This document shows positions 27,794 to 37,610 of a stretch of DNA of 64,000 nucleotides, piece by piece. The notes beneath the pieces are model-generated. The model was not told where the DNA came from. It ran no database searches and saw nothing but the letters and a program-made list of their open reading frames with translations. The translations under genes were made by a program, and so were the position numbers. The DNA comes from Alloyangia pacifica (lineage in GTDB: Bacteria; Pseudomonadota; Alphaproteobacteria; Rhodobacterales; Rhodobacteraceae): the NCBI RefSeq assembly GCF_003111685.1, contig NZ_CP022189.1:512001-576000 (forward strand), written 5' to 3'. Positions within the stretch are counted from its first letter, which is position 1, and each line of letters starts with the position of its first letter.

Positions 27794-29650
27794 TCAGGGC
27801 GCCAGCGAGGCCGCGCTGCGCGCCGCATGGCGGAAGAGCTCGGCATCCGCCCCGATGGCGCGCCGCGCAAGGCGGCTGAGGGCGCCTTCGGCGCGAGCCG
27901 GGGTTTCTCGGATGCGTTCGAGCCGGGCCAGTGCTGCCTTGAGCGCGCGGCGTTCGGCGAGTGGCGTGGCGGGGTTTGCGAGGATTTCATGCGCCCGCAG
28001 CGTCGCATGGCCAAGATCAAGCAGCGCCAGCCCGCTGTCTAGTGCGCTGCGCTGCGCCCTTGCCGAGCGCCCGGTCAGCCGGAAGAGCCGCAGCATTCGG
28101 TGATAGAACCGGGCGCGCCAGACCGCGCGGTGGCGCAGCGCTTCGGCATCACCGGCCAACGCCGCCACATCGTGCAGCATCATCTTCGCCAGCGTGTCCT
28201 GCTTGCGGCGCAGGGTCGGCGGATAGACCGTGCGATACGTCACCAGTGCAGTGAGCGGCGCGGCAACAACGGCAAGGGCCATGAGCACAGAAGTGCCAAG
28301 ATCGCCGGTGAGCGGCAGCGCCGGGTGCAGCAAGAGCAGCATCACCATGTTGACATCGAAGCTGACCCTCATGCCCCGGTCGTGCCCGCCGAGCAGGCCG
28401 CCAAGCAAGATGAACGGCAGCACCATCGCCACAAGCTGCCAATCCGCCCCCGCCTGCGGCCAGATCAGCCAGCGGATCGCCAGTGCCATGCCCGCGCCCA
28501 TGAGCTGGCCGAGGAACACGTAGGGCAGCATGGCGATCGGGTTCTCGAAGGTGGTGAAGATCGAGATCATGATCGACATCCCGAGCAGCAGGAAGGCGCC
28601 GGCCGCGAAGCCGGTGATCTGCCAGATCAGGCCGAAGAGCAGCAGCGCACCGGTGGCGCGGATCGCTGCCTCGCGGGCGCCGATCCAGTCGCGGTGCAGC
28701 ACCACGGGCAGGAGGTGCTCGGCACCCGGGGCCGAGCGGTTTTCGGGCGCGCGCCAGCGGGCGAGCGCCTGGGCCAGGGGTTTCAGTGTCTCGGCAGCGT
28801 CGGGATGGGCCGCGGCGCGCCCGAGCGCGGCGTGCGCCGCAGCGCTGTCTCCCCCGCGCAGGGCCTCGGCGGCCTCGTTCAGGGCCAAGCACGCGGCGTC
28901 GGGCAGGGTGTTTGCCTCTTGCCCGCGGTGCCAGAGCAGCACCGACAGCGCGGTCGACAGCAGCGCGCGGCTGGCGCGAGTCTCGCGGCGCGAGCGCAGC
29001 GAGCCCGCGGCATGCGGGTCGAGTGCCTCTTCGATGTCGGCCATGTCCGAGATCAGGCGCCGCGCCGCTTCGGGGTCGGAGCCAGGCCTCGAAAGCTGGT
29101 CGCAGAGGTCGGCCAGCATGCCACGGAAGCGCGAGCGCAACGCGTCGCCGTCGGCGGCGGGCGCAAAGAGCCAGCCCACCACCAGCGCGGCGAGCACGCC
29201 CACCAGCACCGTCGCCATCCGGTCGGCGCCGAGCGCCCAGACGGTCTCGGGGTGGCCGACGTCGAGCAGGGCGACCATCGCGGCGGTATAGCCCGCCAGC
29301 ACCGTGCCATAGGCGAAAAAGCCGCGCAGGAGGTTGGCGATCCCGGTGCAGAGCCCGATCCAGAGTGCGAGCCCGATGACCAGCAGGGCCGGGTGGACCT
29401 GCATGGCCAGGATCAGCCCGACGCCGGCGACCGTTCCGATCACCGTGCCGGCGAAGCGGAAAAGGCCCTTTTCCAGCAATTGCCCCCGGACCGGCTGCGA
29501 GGCCGCCCAGACGGTCATCCCCGCCCATTGAGGGTGCTCCAGACCGAGCAGCCAGGCCGCCACCAGCGCCAGGCAGGCGGCAAAGGCGGTGCGCAGGGCA
29601 AAGATCAGCCGGGCCTTGTTGAAACCAAGGCTTTCCAGCGCGGCGCTCAC
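27794..29650 (-). CDS. FUSC family transporter (aromatic acid exporter-like)
   Basis: 618 residues with two clusters of about five membrane segments each (residues 15-165 and 330-470) around a soluble stretch, the FUSC/AaeB layout. FUSC proteins export aromatic carboxylates. Overlaps the upstream marR gene by four bases (ATGA), so the MarR protein probably controls it. The substrate is unknown. Confidence 0.8.
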   Translation of the reverse strand: MSAALESLGFNKARLIFALRTAFAACLALVAAWLLGLEHPQWAGMTVWAASQPVRGQLLEKGLFRFAGTVIGTVAGVGLILAMQVHPALLVIGLALWIGLCTGIANLLRGFFAYGTVLAGYTAAMVALLDVGHPETVWALGADRMATVLVGVLAALVVGWLFAPAADGDALRSRFRGMLADLCDQLSRPGSDPEAARRLISDMADIEEALDPHAAGSLRSRRETRASRALLSTALSVLLWHRGQEANTLPDAACLALNEAAEALRGGDSAAAHAALGRAAAHPDAAETLKPLAQALARWRAPENRSAPGAEHLLPVVLHRDWIGAREAAIRATGALLLFGLIWQITGFAAGAFLLLGMSIMISIFTTFENPIAMLPYVFLGQLMGAGMALAIRWLIWPQAGADWQLVAMVLPFILLGGLLGGHDRGMRVSFDVNMVMLLLLHPALPLTGDLGTSVLMALAVVAAPLTALVTYRTVYPPTLRRKQDTLAKMMLHDVAALAGDAEALRHRAVWRARFYHRMLRLFRLTGRSARAQRSALDSGLALLDLGHATLRAHEILANPATPLAERRALKAALARLERIRETPARAEGALSRLARRAIGADAELFRHAARSAASLAP

Positions 29651-30108
29651 GCCTCCGCCTCCTCGGTCAGCATGGCCTCGGCGCGGGCGGCGATGCGGGT
29701 GAAGGCGTCCAGCATGGCGCCTGTCTCGTCTTCGCTGATCTCGGCGAGGAGTTCACGCTCGGCCTGCAACAGCATGGCGCGGATGCGCGCGAGCTCTGTC
29801 CGCCCCTCCTCGGTCAGATGGATGCGGCGCGCGCGGCGGTCCGAGGAATCGACCCGCCGCTCGACGAGGCCGCGGGCCTCCAACAGGTCGAGCAGCCGCA
29901 CCAACGTCGAGGTGTCGAGGCTGATCCGCGCCGCGAGATCGCGCTGGCTGATGCCGTCTCCGCCTTCGGCGAGGTGGACGAGCGGGCGCCAAGTGGCGTC
30001 GCTGAGGCCGGCTTCTGCAAGGCGCGTGTCGACCACCCGGTGCCATTGCCGGGCAAGGGTGATGAAGGCAAAGCCGAAGCGGTCGCGGGGCGAGGGAGTC
30101 TGTGTCAT
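29647..30108 (-). CDS. MarR family transcriptional regulator
   Basis: 153 residues, start at MTQTPSPRDRFGFAF (30108), with MHF at 30117 also possible. Has the winged-helix DNA-binding segment GISQRDLAARISLDTSTLVRLLDLLEARGLVERR and the wing SSDRRARRIHLTEEG. Four-base overlap with the FUSC gene; MarR proteins often repress such exporters and release DNA on binding phenolics. A 17-bp inverted repeat directly upstream is the likely operator. Confidence 0.9.
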   Translation of the reverse strand: MTQTPSPRDRFGFAFITLARQWHRVVDTRLAEAGLSDATWRPLVHLAEGGDGISQRDLAARISLDTSTLVRLLDLLEARGLVERRVDSSDRRARRIHLTEEGRTELARIRAMLLQAERELLAEISEDETGAMLDAFTRIAARAEAMLTEEAEA

Positions 30109-30129
30109 GAAATGCATGTATCTCAAAAT

Positions 30130-30146
30130 GATTTGAACCACAAATC
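30130..30146. promoter_or_regulatory. Putative MarR operator
   Basis: GATTTG-AACCA-CAAATC: a perfect 6-bp inverted repeat, 17 bases in all, 22 bases upstream of the marR start and in an AT-rich stretch. MarR proteins bind 16-20 bp palindromes, so autoregulation is likely. Confidence 0.5.
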
Positions 30147-30297
30147 AAATACTGATGCCGGGAGAGCGGCAAATGGTTGCAACGCTCGACGTGCGTGCCG
30201 GCGGGGCATCGCGCTCGCCGCCCCGTGAACGGGGCGCGGATTGCGCCGGGGAGCGGCGCGGTCTAGTCTTCGCGCCAACCAATCAACAGGAGGCGGC

Positions 30298-32025
30298 ATG
30301 TCGGGCAAGGCATTCGGGACACTTCGCGGCACGGTTCTCGCGCTTGCACTGATGGTGGCAGGGGCCGGGGCGGTTTCCGCCGACAGCCTGTCGGGCGACT
30401 ACCTTGCCGCACGGCAGGCCAGCTTCGCCGGGGACTTCAAGGCGGCGGCCCGCTACTACGGCGAGGCGGTCAAGCATGACCCCGAGAACGCAGACCTGCT
30501 CGAGCGTGCCGCGCTGGCGAACATCGGCCTCGGCGATTTCGTCCGGGCCGAGGCGCTGGCCGAACGTCTCACGGCACTGGGCCACAGCAGTCAGATCGGC
30601 CAGCTTGCCGAGATTGCCGTGCTGGCCCACGAAGAGAACTACGCCGAGCTGCTGAAGCGGATCGAAGAAGGCCGCTCGGCGGGTTCGCTTGTCGACGGCC
30701 TGCTGAAGGCCTGGGCCGAGCTGGGCCGCGGCGACGTGAGTGCGGCGCTGGCCTCCTTCGATGCCGTGGCCGAAGAGCGTGGACTCGCCGGTTTCGCCGC
30801 CTATCACAAGGCCATGGCGCTGGCATCCGTCGGCGACTTCGAGGGGGCCGAGGCGATCTTTGCCGATCCCACGGGCGGCGGCATGCAGATGACCCGCAGC
30901 GCCGTGCTGGCGCGGATCCAGATCTTGTCGCAGATCAACCGCCAGTCTGATGCCGTGTCGCTCATCGACGAGGCCTTCGGTCAGCAGCTCGACCCCGGCA
31001 TGGAGGATCTGCGTGCCAAGCTCGAGGCGGGCGAGACGCTGCCATTCGACATCGTCACCTCGGCCCGCGACGGCATTGCCGAGGTCTTCTTCACCATTGC
31101 CGGTGCGCTGGCCAATGAATCCGCCGAGGATTACACGCTGCTGCACGTGCGCGTGGCCGAGTACCTGCGCCCCGATCACGTCGGTGCGCTGCTGATGGCG
31201 GGTGAACTGCTGGAGAAGATGGGCCAGTACGAGCTCGCCGCCGCCACCTATCGCCGTGTGCCGCGCGAGGATGCCGCATACCACGTGGCCGAGCTGGGCC
31301 GGTCCGACGCGCTGCGCGCCGAGGGCAAGCTCGATGCCGCGGTCGAGGTGCTGGAACAGCTCGCCGACACGCATGGCAACCTGCCCGCGGTGCAATCGGC
31401 GCTTGGGGATCTGATGCGCCAGCTCGAGCGCTACGGGGAGGCGATCACCGCCTATGACCGGGCGCTGGCCACCTTCGCCGACCCCGATCCGGCGCAATGG
31501 TTCCTCTATTACGCCCGCGGGATCTGCAAGGAGCGGGACGGGAACTGGGAGGCCGCCGAAAAGGACTTCCGCGCCGCGCTGGAGTTCGTGCCGAACCAGC
31601 CGCAGGTGCTGAACTACCTCGGGTATTCCATGGTCGAGCACCACGTGAACCTCGACGAGGCCCTGGAGATGATCGAGCGCGCGGTCGAGGCAGAGCCGCA
31701 GAGCGGCTATATCGTCGACAGCCTTGGCTGGGCGCTCTACCGGCTGGGACGCTACGACGAGGCGGTGGGCCACATGGAGCGCGCTGCCGAGCTGATGGCG
31801 GTCGACCCGGTGGTCAACGACCACCTCGGCGACGTCTACTGGGCCGTCGGCCGCAAGACCGAGGCGCGCTTCCAGTGGCAGCGCGCGCTCTCCTTCGTCG
31901 GCTGGGAGGACGCCTCGGACGATGTCGAGCCAGAGCGCATCCGTCGCAAGCTGGCAGTTGGGCTCGATACCGTGCTTGCCGAAGAGGGCCGGCCGCCGCT
32001 GAAGGTGGCGCATGACGTGGAGTGA
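30298..32025 (+). CDS. Exported tetratricopeptide repeat protein
   Basis: 575 residues from the ATG at 30298, next to AGGAGGCGGC. A signal peptide is visible (about residues 1-28, ending VSA/D). Several TPR motifs follow, for example residues about 35-130, 340-420 and the clearest ones in 430-530 with [20 protein letters not shown] and [23 protein letters not shown] solenoids act in protein-protein interaction; probably periplasmic and outer-membrane associated. Its last 14 bases overlap ispE. Confidence 0.85.
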   Translation: MSGKAFGTLRGTVLALALMVAGAGAVSADSLSGDYLAARQASFAGDFKAAARYYGEAVKHDPENADLLERAALANIGLGDFVRAEALAERLTALGHSSQIGQLAEIAVLAHEENYAELLKRIEEGRSAGSLVDGLLKAWAELGRGDVSAALASFDAVAEERGLAGFAAYHKAMALASVGDFEGAEAIFADPTGGGMQMTRSAVLARIQILSQINRQSDAVSLIDEAFGQQLDPGMEDLRAKLEAGETLPFDIVTSARDGIAEVFFTIAGALANESAEDYTLLHVRVAEYLRPDHVGALLMAGELLEKMGQYELAAATYRRVPREDAAYHVAELGRSDALRAEGKLDAAVEVLEQLADTHGNLPAVQSALGDLMRQLERYGEAITAYDRALATFADPDPAQWFLYYARGICKERDGNWEAAEKDFRAALEFVPNQPQVLNYLGYSMVEHHVNLDEALEMIERAVEAEPQSGYIVDSLGWALYRLGRYDEAVGHMERAAELMAVDPVVNDHLGDVYWAVGRKTEARFQWQRALSFVGWEDASDDVEPERIRRKLAVGLDTVLAEEGRPPLKVAHDVE

Positions 32026-32896
32026 CGTCTTCGCCCCGGCGAAGGTCAACCTGACCCTGCACATTACCGGCCAGCGCGACGACGGCTATCACCTGCTCGA
32101 CTCGCTGGTCGCCTTCGCGCCGGTGGGCGACACGCTTCGCGTCGCGCCAGCCGAGGAGCTGACCCTTCGCCTCGAAGGGCCGGAGGCCGAGGGGCTGCCC
32201 GCCAATGGCGACAACCTCGCCCTGCGCGCCGCCGCCATGGTGGGGGAGGGGCAGGGCGCCGCGATCGTGCTGGAAAAGGTCCTGCCGGTGGCCTCGGGCA
32301 TCGGCGGCGGTTCGGCGGACGCTGCGGCGGCGGCGCGTGCCATGCTGGCCGAGGCCGGGGCGTTGGATGCCGATGGTCTGGCGCGGGCGGAAACGGCGCT
32401 TCTGGCGCTTGGGGCAGACGTGCCGATGTGTCTTGCTTCGCGCACGGTACGGGTTCGCGGGATCGGCGAAGGTCTGACGCCCGTCAGCCTGCCCCCGCTG
32501 CCCGCCGTGCTGGTCAACCCGCGGGTGCCGGTCTCGACACCGCAGATTTTCCGCAGCCTCACCGCGCGCGACAATCCCCCGATGCCCGAGCACCTGCCGG
32601 AGTTCACCGAACCCGAGCCGCTGATCAACTGGCTGGCGGGCATGCGCAACGACATGGAGCCCGCGGCCATCGCGCTGGAGCCGGTGATCGGCACCCTGCT
32701 GGCGGAACTGGCCGCTCTGCCGGGCTGCCGGTTGGCGCGCATGTCGGGATCGGGGGCCACCTGCTTCGGGCTCTTCGCCACGATGGCAGAGGCAGGGGCG
32801 GGGGCAGAGGCCCTGCGCGCGGCCCGCCCGGAGTGGTGGATCGCCGAGGGGCTCTTGGGGGATCAGCAGGCGCGGGCGATGCCGCGCCGGGGCTGA
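32012..32896 (+). CDS. ispE: 4-(cytidine 5'-diphospho)-2-C-methyl-D-erythritol kinase
   Basis: 294 residues. GHMP kinase motifs: [16 protein letters not shown] at the N-terminus (KxNLxL), the phosphate loop [16 protein letters not shown], and [12 protein letters not shown] near the C-terminus. Phosphorylates CDP-methylerythritol in the non-mevalonate isoprenoid pathway. The overlap with the TPR gene suggests one transcript. The next gene is convergent and also an isoprenoid enzyme. Confidence 0.95.
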   Translation: MTWSDVFAPAKVNLTLHITGQRDDGYHLLDSLVAFAPVGDTLRVAPAEELTLRLEGPEAEGLPANGDNLALRAAAMVGEGQGAAIVLEKVLPVASGIGGGSADAAAAARAMLAEAGALDADGLARAETALLALGADVPMCLASRTVRVRGIGEGLTPVSLPPLPAVLVNPRVPVSTPQIFRSLTARDNPPMPEHLPEFTEPEPLINWLAGMRNDMEPAAIALEPVIGTLLAELAALPGCRLARMSGSGATCFGLFATMAEAGAGAEALRAARPEWWIAEGLLGDQQARAMPRRG

Positions 32897-32924
32897 TCTT
32901 GGCCTCACCGCGACGGGCGCGGGC

Positions 32925-33926
32925 TCAGTAGAGCCGCGCCACCACGAAATCTGCCAACTCGATCATCACGTCGCGGAGTTCGGACTGGGGCAGCTGCGCC
33001 ATCGCGGCCTTGGCCTTTTCCGACCAGCCGAGCGCATCCTCGCGCGTGGCGTCCAGAGCCCCGTGCTTGTGCAGCAGCTTGAGCGCGTAGTCGAGATCGC
33101 CCTCTTCCTGCTTGCCCTTCTCGATGGTGCGCTGCCAGAAGGCGCGCTCCTCGGAGTCGGCGGCCGCCACGGCCTTGATCACCGGCAGGGTCAGCTTTCG
33201 TTCGCGGAAGTCGTCGCCGACGTTCTTGCCGGTGGCCGCGCTTTCACCCATGTAATCGAGCAGGTCATCGGCGATCTGGAAGGCGATGCCAAGCGCGTCG
33301 CCATAATCGAAGAGCGCCTGCACCTGCGCCGGGTCAGCCCCGGAAATGACCCCGCCCACCTCGGTCGCGGCCGAGAAGAGCGCGGCGGTCTTGCCGCGCA
33401 CGACCTGCAGGTAGATGTCCTCGGTGGTGCCGAGATCCTGCGCGGCGGTGAGTTGCAGCACCTCGCCCTCGGCGATGGTGGCAGAGGCGTTCGACAGGAT
33501 TTCCAGCACGCGCAGGTTGCCGGTTTCGGTCATCAGCTGGAAGCTGCGGGCAAAGAGATAGTCGCCGACCAGCACCGAGGACTTGTTGTCCCACAGCAGG
33601 TTGGCGGTGGGCCGGCCGCGCCGCTGCGCGCTTTCGTCGACCACGTCGTCATGCAGCAGGGTCGCGGTATGGATGAACTCCACCGTCGCGGCCAGATGCA
33701 CGTGGTAGGGGCCGTCGTAGCCGCAGATATTTGCCGCGGCGAGGGTGAGCATCGGGCGCAGGCGCTTGCCGCCCGCCTCGACCAGATGCGCGGTCACCTC
33801 CGGGATGCGCGGGGCATGTTTCGAGGCCATCCGCTCGCGGATCAGGGTGTTCACCGCACCCATCTCGTCGGACAGCATCGACGCCAGGCGGTCGTGCGGT
33901 TTCGCTTTTGCCGTATCCAAGCCCAT
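32925..33926 (-). CDS. Long-chain polyprenyl diphosphate synthase
   Basis: 333 residues. The two aspartate-rich motifs are LLHDDVVDESAQRRG (first) and IADDLLD (second), with the GGKRLRPMLTLA entry segment. It probably makes the side chain of ubiquinone (octaprenyl or decaprenyl type; chain length cannot be told). Convergent with ispE. Plausible symbols are ispB or similar, not assigned. Confidence 0.9.
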   Translation of the reverse strand: MGLDTAKAKPHDRLASMLSDEMGAVNTLIRERMASKHAPRIPEVTAHLVEAGGKRLRPMLTLAAANICGYDGPYHVHLAATVEFIHTATLLHDDVVDESAQRRGRPTANLLWDNKSSVLVGDYLFARSFQLMTETGNLRVLEILSNASATIAEGEVLQLTAAQDLGTTEDIYLQVVRGKTAALFSAATEVGGVISGADPAQVQALFDYGDALGIAFQIADDLLDYMGESAATGKNVGDDFRERKLTLPVIKAVAAADSEERAFWQRTIEKGKQEEGDLDYALKLLHKHGALDATREDALGWSEKAKAAMAQLPQSELRDVMIELADFVVARLY

Positions 33927-33980
33927 CAGACCCCCGTCACAGGCTCGACAAGGCCGGGGCCCTGTCCTTACATCCCCAGT

Positions 33981-34202
33981 ATGGAAGAACTTCTGCGCAC
34001 AACCGACATCACCCTGATACCGCTCGCGAAGACCCTCCTTGATGGGCAGGGTATAGACAGCTTTGAGTTGGACGTAAATATGAGCGTCCTCGAGGGCTCC
34101 TTGGGTATACTTCCGCGCAGGCTGATGGTCCGCAGCGGCGAGCTCGAGGCGGCACGGCGGGTGCTGCGCGACTTCGGCATTTCTTTCGAGTCCGGCGCGT
34201 GA
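33981..34202 (+). CDS. DUF2007-type small protein
   Basis: 73 residues: LLRTTDITLIPLAKTLLD, then GSLGILPRRLMV. It matches the DUF2007 ferredoxin-fold-like small proteins (putative signal transducing protein) commonly found before this methyltransferase in Rhodobacteraceae. The stop overlaps the GTG start of the next gene (34199), so they are translationally coupled. Function unknown. Confidence 0.8.
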   Translation: MEELLRTTDITLIPLAKTLLDGQGIDSFELDVNMSVLEGSLGILPRRLMVRSGELEAARRVLRDFGISFESGA

Positions 34203-34978
34203 GACGCGACTTCTTTGCCGAGGAGGCGCTGCGCTGCGACGACTTCCTTGGCGGGCGCGCGAAGATATGGCAGCCGAAACAAGGTCTTGGATACCGCGCC
34301 GGGGTCGATCCCGTACTGCTGGCGGCGAGTGTCGAGGCGCGGCCCGGGCAGGAGGTGCTGGAGCTCGGCTGCGGCGCAGCCCCGGCGCTGGTCTGCCTTG
34401 GCGTGCGTGTTGGCGGGCTGCGGGTGGCCGGCGTGGAGCTTCAGCCGAGCTATGCCGCGCTCGCGCGGCGTAACATTGCCGAGAACGGTCTCGAGGGGGA
34501 GATCCTCGAAGCGGACCTCGCGCGGCCGCCCGCCGCGCTGAAGGCGCGCGTCTTCGATCACGTTTTTGCCAACCCGCCGTATTTCGAGCCGGGCAAGCGC
34601 AGCGTCTCGCCGGATGCGGGGATCGAGCTGGCGCAAGCCGGCGCGCTGCCGCTGGCTGACTGGGTGGCGCTGGCCGCGAAGCGTCTCAAGCCGCGCGGCA
34701 CCGCGACCTTCGTGCAACGGGTGGAGCGGTTGCCGGAACTGCTGGCCGCGCTGAATGCGCATCTGGGCTCTGTCGAGGTGCTGCCACTGGCCCCGCGCGA
34801 GGGCCGAGCGCCCCGGCTGATTCTCGCGCGCGGACGCAAAGGAGGGCGGGCAGATTTCCGCCTTTGCCCGCCGCTCGTGCTTCACGCTGGCGCGTGCCAC
34901 CTTGAAGACGGCGAAGATTATACAAATGTCGTTAAAGCAGCCTTGCGTGACGGAAAATCGATCATCTTTGGTGGGTGA
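34199..34978 (+). CDS. TrmN6-like SAM-dependent methyltransferase
   Basis: 259 residues, GTG start. Starts with FFAEEALRCDDFLGGR and contains VLELGCGAAPALVCLG (SAM-binding GxG region) and the adenine methyltransferase motif FANPPYFEPG. Matches the tRNA1(Val) (adenine37-N6) methyltransferase type, but the same fold serves other N6 methylations, so the substrate is inferred. Confidence 0.85.
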   Translation: MRRDFFAEEALRCDDFLGGRAKIWQPKQGLGYRAGVDPVLLAASVEARPGQEVLELGCGAAPALVCLGVRVGGLRVAGVELQPSYAALARRNIAENGLEGEILEADLARPPAALKARVFDHVFANPPYFEPGKRSVSPDAGIELAQAGALPLADWVALAAKRLKPRGTATFVQRVERLPELLAALNAHLGSVEVLPLAPREGRAPRLILARGRKGGRADFRLCPPLVLHAGACHLEDGEDYTNVVKAALRDGKSIIFGG

Positions 34979-35091
34979 GCGAAAGTCCGAGCATCGCCTT
35001 GAGCCTGCGCTAAGCAATGCTGCGGGTGCGGCGTGACAGAATGTAAAAGTTATGCTGCACTGTATGTGCCCAAAGCAAGAAGGAGGATATA

Positions 35092-35265
35092 ATGAGCTTA
35101 ACTTCTCACCTGCAGGAACTGAAGAAGAAGCACCAGAACCTCGCCACCACGGTGGAAGAAATGCAGCGTAGTCCGGGCGTGGACGACCTGCATGTTGCAG
35201 CCCTGAAGAAGCAGAAACTCCGGATCAAGGAAGAGATTAGCCGGCTCTCGGCAGAGGCCACCTAA
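35092..35265 (+). CDS. YdcH/DUF465-type small coiled-coil protein
   Basis: 57 residues from the ATG at 35092, behind AGGAGGATATA. MSLTSHLQELKKKHQ, a coiled-coil with Lys/Glu heptads, and a DDLHVAALKKQKLRIKEEI segment. This is the DUF465/YdcH family of small, abundant proteins of unknown function. Confidence 0.8.
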   Translation: MSLTSHLQELKKKHQNLATTVEEMQRSPGVDDLHVAALKKQKLRIKEEISRLSAEAT

Positions 35266-35630
35266 CCAGGCACGGGCAGGCAGCACCCGCGAGGGACAGC
35301 CACCTACCTGCCTCGAGAGTGGACGTGAGACACCGATCCAAGTGGCCGCCGCGCCTCAGGATCGCAGAGGTTCCGGGCCCGAATCTCCGGGCCCGGGCAG
35401 CAGGGCAAGGCGCCAACCGGCGCGCGACGATGCGGCAATTCAGAGCACGCCTTTCAACACGCATCCCTTTTCACCCTTGCAAGGATGGCCGCGGCCCGAT
35501 TGGTCCGCGCATTCGGAAGGTCGTGCGTGCCGCGCCCTGTCAAAGAAAGCGCCCCCGGAGACCCAAACTCCGGGGGCGCTGCCTTGAGAGGGGGACCTTC
35601 CAGCCTGGGATCAATTGGTCCCGGAAGACA
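35266..35630. other. Intergenic region with GC-rich hairpins
   Basis: 365 bases, no gene. It contains a GGGCCCGGG-type inverted repeat (35373-35396, arms CGGGCCC/GGGCCCG) and the dioxygenase terminator. Nothing else identified. Confidence 0.6.
35548..35580 (-). terminator. Terminator of the ring-cleaving dioxygenase gene
   Basis: A perfect 13-base stem AGCGCCCCCGGAG/CTCCGGGGGCGCT with a seven-base loop, followed on the minus strand by TTTCTTTG. It lies about 50 bases downstream of the stop of the gene at 35631. Confidence 0.75.
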
Positions 35631-36554
35631 TCAGTCGATGGGCTCGAGGGTCTTCTCGAGCTGCTCGCGCAGATGCGCGTGCTGACTCGGCAGCTTCAGC
35701 GCCTCGCCGAGGTGCGCGCGATCCTCGTCACGGTCGAAGCCGGGTTCGTTGGTCGCCACTTCGAAGAGAACGCCCCCGGGGCTTCGGAAGTAGATGGCAT
35801 AGAAGTAATCCCGGTCGATCTGCGGCGTGATCTGGTAGCCCTGCTCGGTGAGCGCCTTGCGAACTTCGAGCTGTGCCGCGCGATCCTCCACCGCGAAGGC
35901 GATGTGATGGACGCTGCCGGCGCTCTGGGTTCCTTGGGGGGCGTCGACGGTTTCAATGTCGATGGTGCCCGCCCCATTATGCTCCGGCAACACCAGGCGC
36001 ATCACGTTGGCCTGGCGGCACTCTTCCTTGTAGCCCATGGCGCCCAGCAACTCGGCGGTCGGCCCCGCGTCGCGCAGGCGCATCTGCACCGAGTGGAAGC
36101 CGCGGATCGCAATGTCCTCACCGACACTGCCACCGGTCCAGGGGAGACGGCTGTCTTCGGCCTCGACCAGTGCCAGCCCTTCGCCGTCCGGTCCCTCGAA
36201 GGCGAGGCGATGCTCGCCGTAGCGGTTGAGCCGGTCGATCCCGGTGACACCGGCCTTGGTCAGTCGCGCCTCCCAGGCGTCGAGCGACCCCTCGGGGACG
36301 GCGAAGGCGGTGGTCGCGACCTCGCCGGTGCCCCGGCGGCCGCGGGTGGCATGGGGGAAGGGGAAGTAGGTCATGACGCTGCCGGGAGTGCCCAGTTCGT
36401 CACCGTAGTAAAGGTGATAGACGTCGGGGGCGTCGAAGTTGACGGTCTTTTTGACCCGTCGCAGGCCAAGCGTGTGGGTGAAGAAGGTGTTGTTCCGAGA
36501 CGCGCTGCTGGCCAGCGCGGTCACGTGATGCAGGCCCTTGATCTGTGTAAGCAT
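35631..36554 (-). CDS. Glyoxalase-fold ring-cleaving dioxygenase
   Basis: 307 residues with two glyoxalase/vicinal-oxygen-chelate domains: QIKGLHHVTALASSASRN near the N-terminus and HHIAFAVEDRAAQ in the middle, with the later His/Glu ligands (PGGVLFEVATNEPGF). Resembles the MhqO/MhqA hydroquinone dioxygenases and the catechol extradiol enzymes, which use Fe(II). Possibly detoxifies quinones; the substrate is not certain. Monocistronic with its own terminator. Confidence 0.85.
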   Translation of the reverse strand: MLTQIKGLHHVTALASSASRNNTFFTHTLGLRRVKKTVNFDAPDVYHLYYGDELGTPGSVMTYFPFPHATRGRRGTGEVATTAFAVPEGSLDAWEARLTKAGVTGIDRLNRYGEHRLAFEGPDGEGLALVEAEDSRLPWTGGSVGEDIAIRGFHSVQMRLRDAGPTAELLGAMGYKEECRQANVMRLVLPEHNGAGTIDIETVDAPQGTQSAGSVHHIAFAVEDRAAQLEVRKALTEQGYQITPQIDRDYFYAIYFRSPGGVLFEVATNEPGFDRDEDRAHLGEALKLPSQHAHLREQLEKTLEPID

Positions 36555-36690
36555 GGTCTCTCTCCTGATGAAGAATTGATCCCCATATAGGCGCTAGAGG
36601 GTTTGCTGAAAACGAATATGGCCGCGCGAAAGGGCTGCATCAGTGCACAGCCGACGGCAAGGCGTTGACCGGATATACGGGTATACCAAA

Positions 36691-36717
36691 AGGCCCCGGC
36701 GCGGGCGCCCGGGGCCT
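36691..36717 (-). terminator. Terminator downstream of phaB
   Basis: Stem AGGCCCCGG/CCGGGGCCT of 9 bp around a GC-rich loop, followed on the minus strand by TTTTGG. Confidence 0.65.
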
Positions 36718-36742
36718 GTCATTGATCATGCCTGCGCGGGCG

Positions 36743-37465
36743 TCAGACGAAGAACTGACCGCCGTTGGCCGAGATCGTCGAGCCATTCACGAAGCCAGCC
36801 TTCTCGTCGGCGAGGAAGACCACGCAGCGGGCGATCTCCTCGGGCTCGCCGAGGCGACCGGCGGGGATCTGCGCGATGATCTGCTCACGCACCTTCTCGG
36901 GCACGGCCATGACCATCTCGGTGGCGATGTAGCCCGGGCAGATGGCATTGGCGGTGATGCCGTAGCGTGCGCCTTCCTGCGCCAGAGACTTGATGATGCC
37001 TAGATCACCCGCCTTGGTTGCGGCGTAGTTCACTTGCGCGAACTGGCCCTTCTGGCCATTGATCGACGAGATCACGATGACCCTGCCGAACTTGCGCTCG
37101 CGCATGCCCGGCCAGAGCGGGTGCACGGTGTTGAACACGCCGGTGAGGTTGGTGTCGATGACCTCTTTCCATTGCTCGGGTGTCATCTTGTGGAAGGGCG
37201 CGTCGCGTGTGATGCCGGCATTGGCCACCACCACGTCGATCGGGCCGAGATCCGCCTCGACCTGCGCGATGCCCGCCTTGGATGCCTCGTAATCCGCGAC
37301 GTTCCACTTGTAGGTCTTGATGCCCGTTTCCGCGGTGAAGGCCTGGGCCTTCTCGTCGTTGCCGGCGTATGTCGCTGCGACTTCGTAACCTTCGGCCTTG
37401 AGTGCCTTCGAGATCGCCTCCCCGATCCCGCGGCTGCCGCCGGTGACCAATGCAACTTTCGTCAT
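36743..37465 (-). CDS. phaB: Acetoacetyl-CoA reductase
   Basis: 240 residues from the ATG at 37465 (MTKVALVTGGSRGIGEAISKAL). SDR features: TGGSRGIG nucleotide loop, NAGITRDA, catalytic Ser in SSINGQKG, YAATKAGD with YxxxK. NADPH-dependent reduction of acetoacetyl-CoA to (R)-3-hydroxybutyryl-CoA for polyhydroxybutyrate. Downstream of phaA on the same strand. Confidence 0.95.
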   Translation of the reverse strand: MTKVALVTGGSRGIGEAISKALKAEGYEVAATYAGNDEKAQAFTAETGIKTYKWNVADYEASKAGIAQVEADLGPIDVVVANAGITRDAPFHKMTPEQWKEVIDTNLTGVFNTVHPLWPGMRERKFGRVIVISSINGQKGQFAQVNYAATKAGDLGIIKSLAQEGARYGITANAICPGYIATEMVMAVPEKVREQIIAQIPAGRLGEPEEIARCVVFLADEKAGFVNGSTISANGGQFFV

Positions 37466-37580
37466 TCTTCCCTCCAATTCGGAACCTCCGTAGTCCGGTA
37501 ATGTTCTTAATCTGTTTAAAAATTTACAGCAATATTATTGCGCAGAGATTTTCCACGTGCGGCAATCCGCGCAAAGAAAA

Positions 37581-37600
37581 AGGGGCGCCGGGGCGCCCCT
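37581..37600 (-). terminator. Terminator between phaA and phaB
   Basis: AGGGGCGC/GCGCCCCT stem with CGGG loop, followed on the minus strand by TTTTTCTTTG. It lies 10 bases beyond the phaA stop, so phaB may need read-through or its own promoter. Confidence 0.7.
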
Positions 37601-37610
37601 CTTCACGTCG

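Noticed and set aside
28100..30136. Plus-strand open frame opposite FUSC/marR
   Set aside because: Shadow; biased Arg/Ala/Gln composition and no credible start site.
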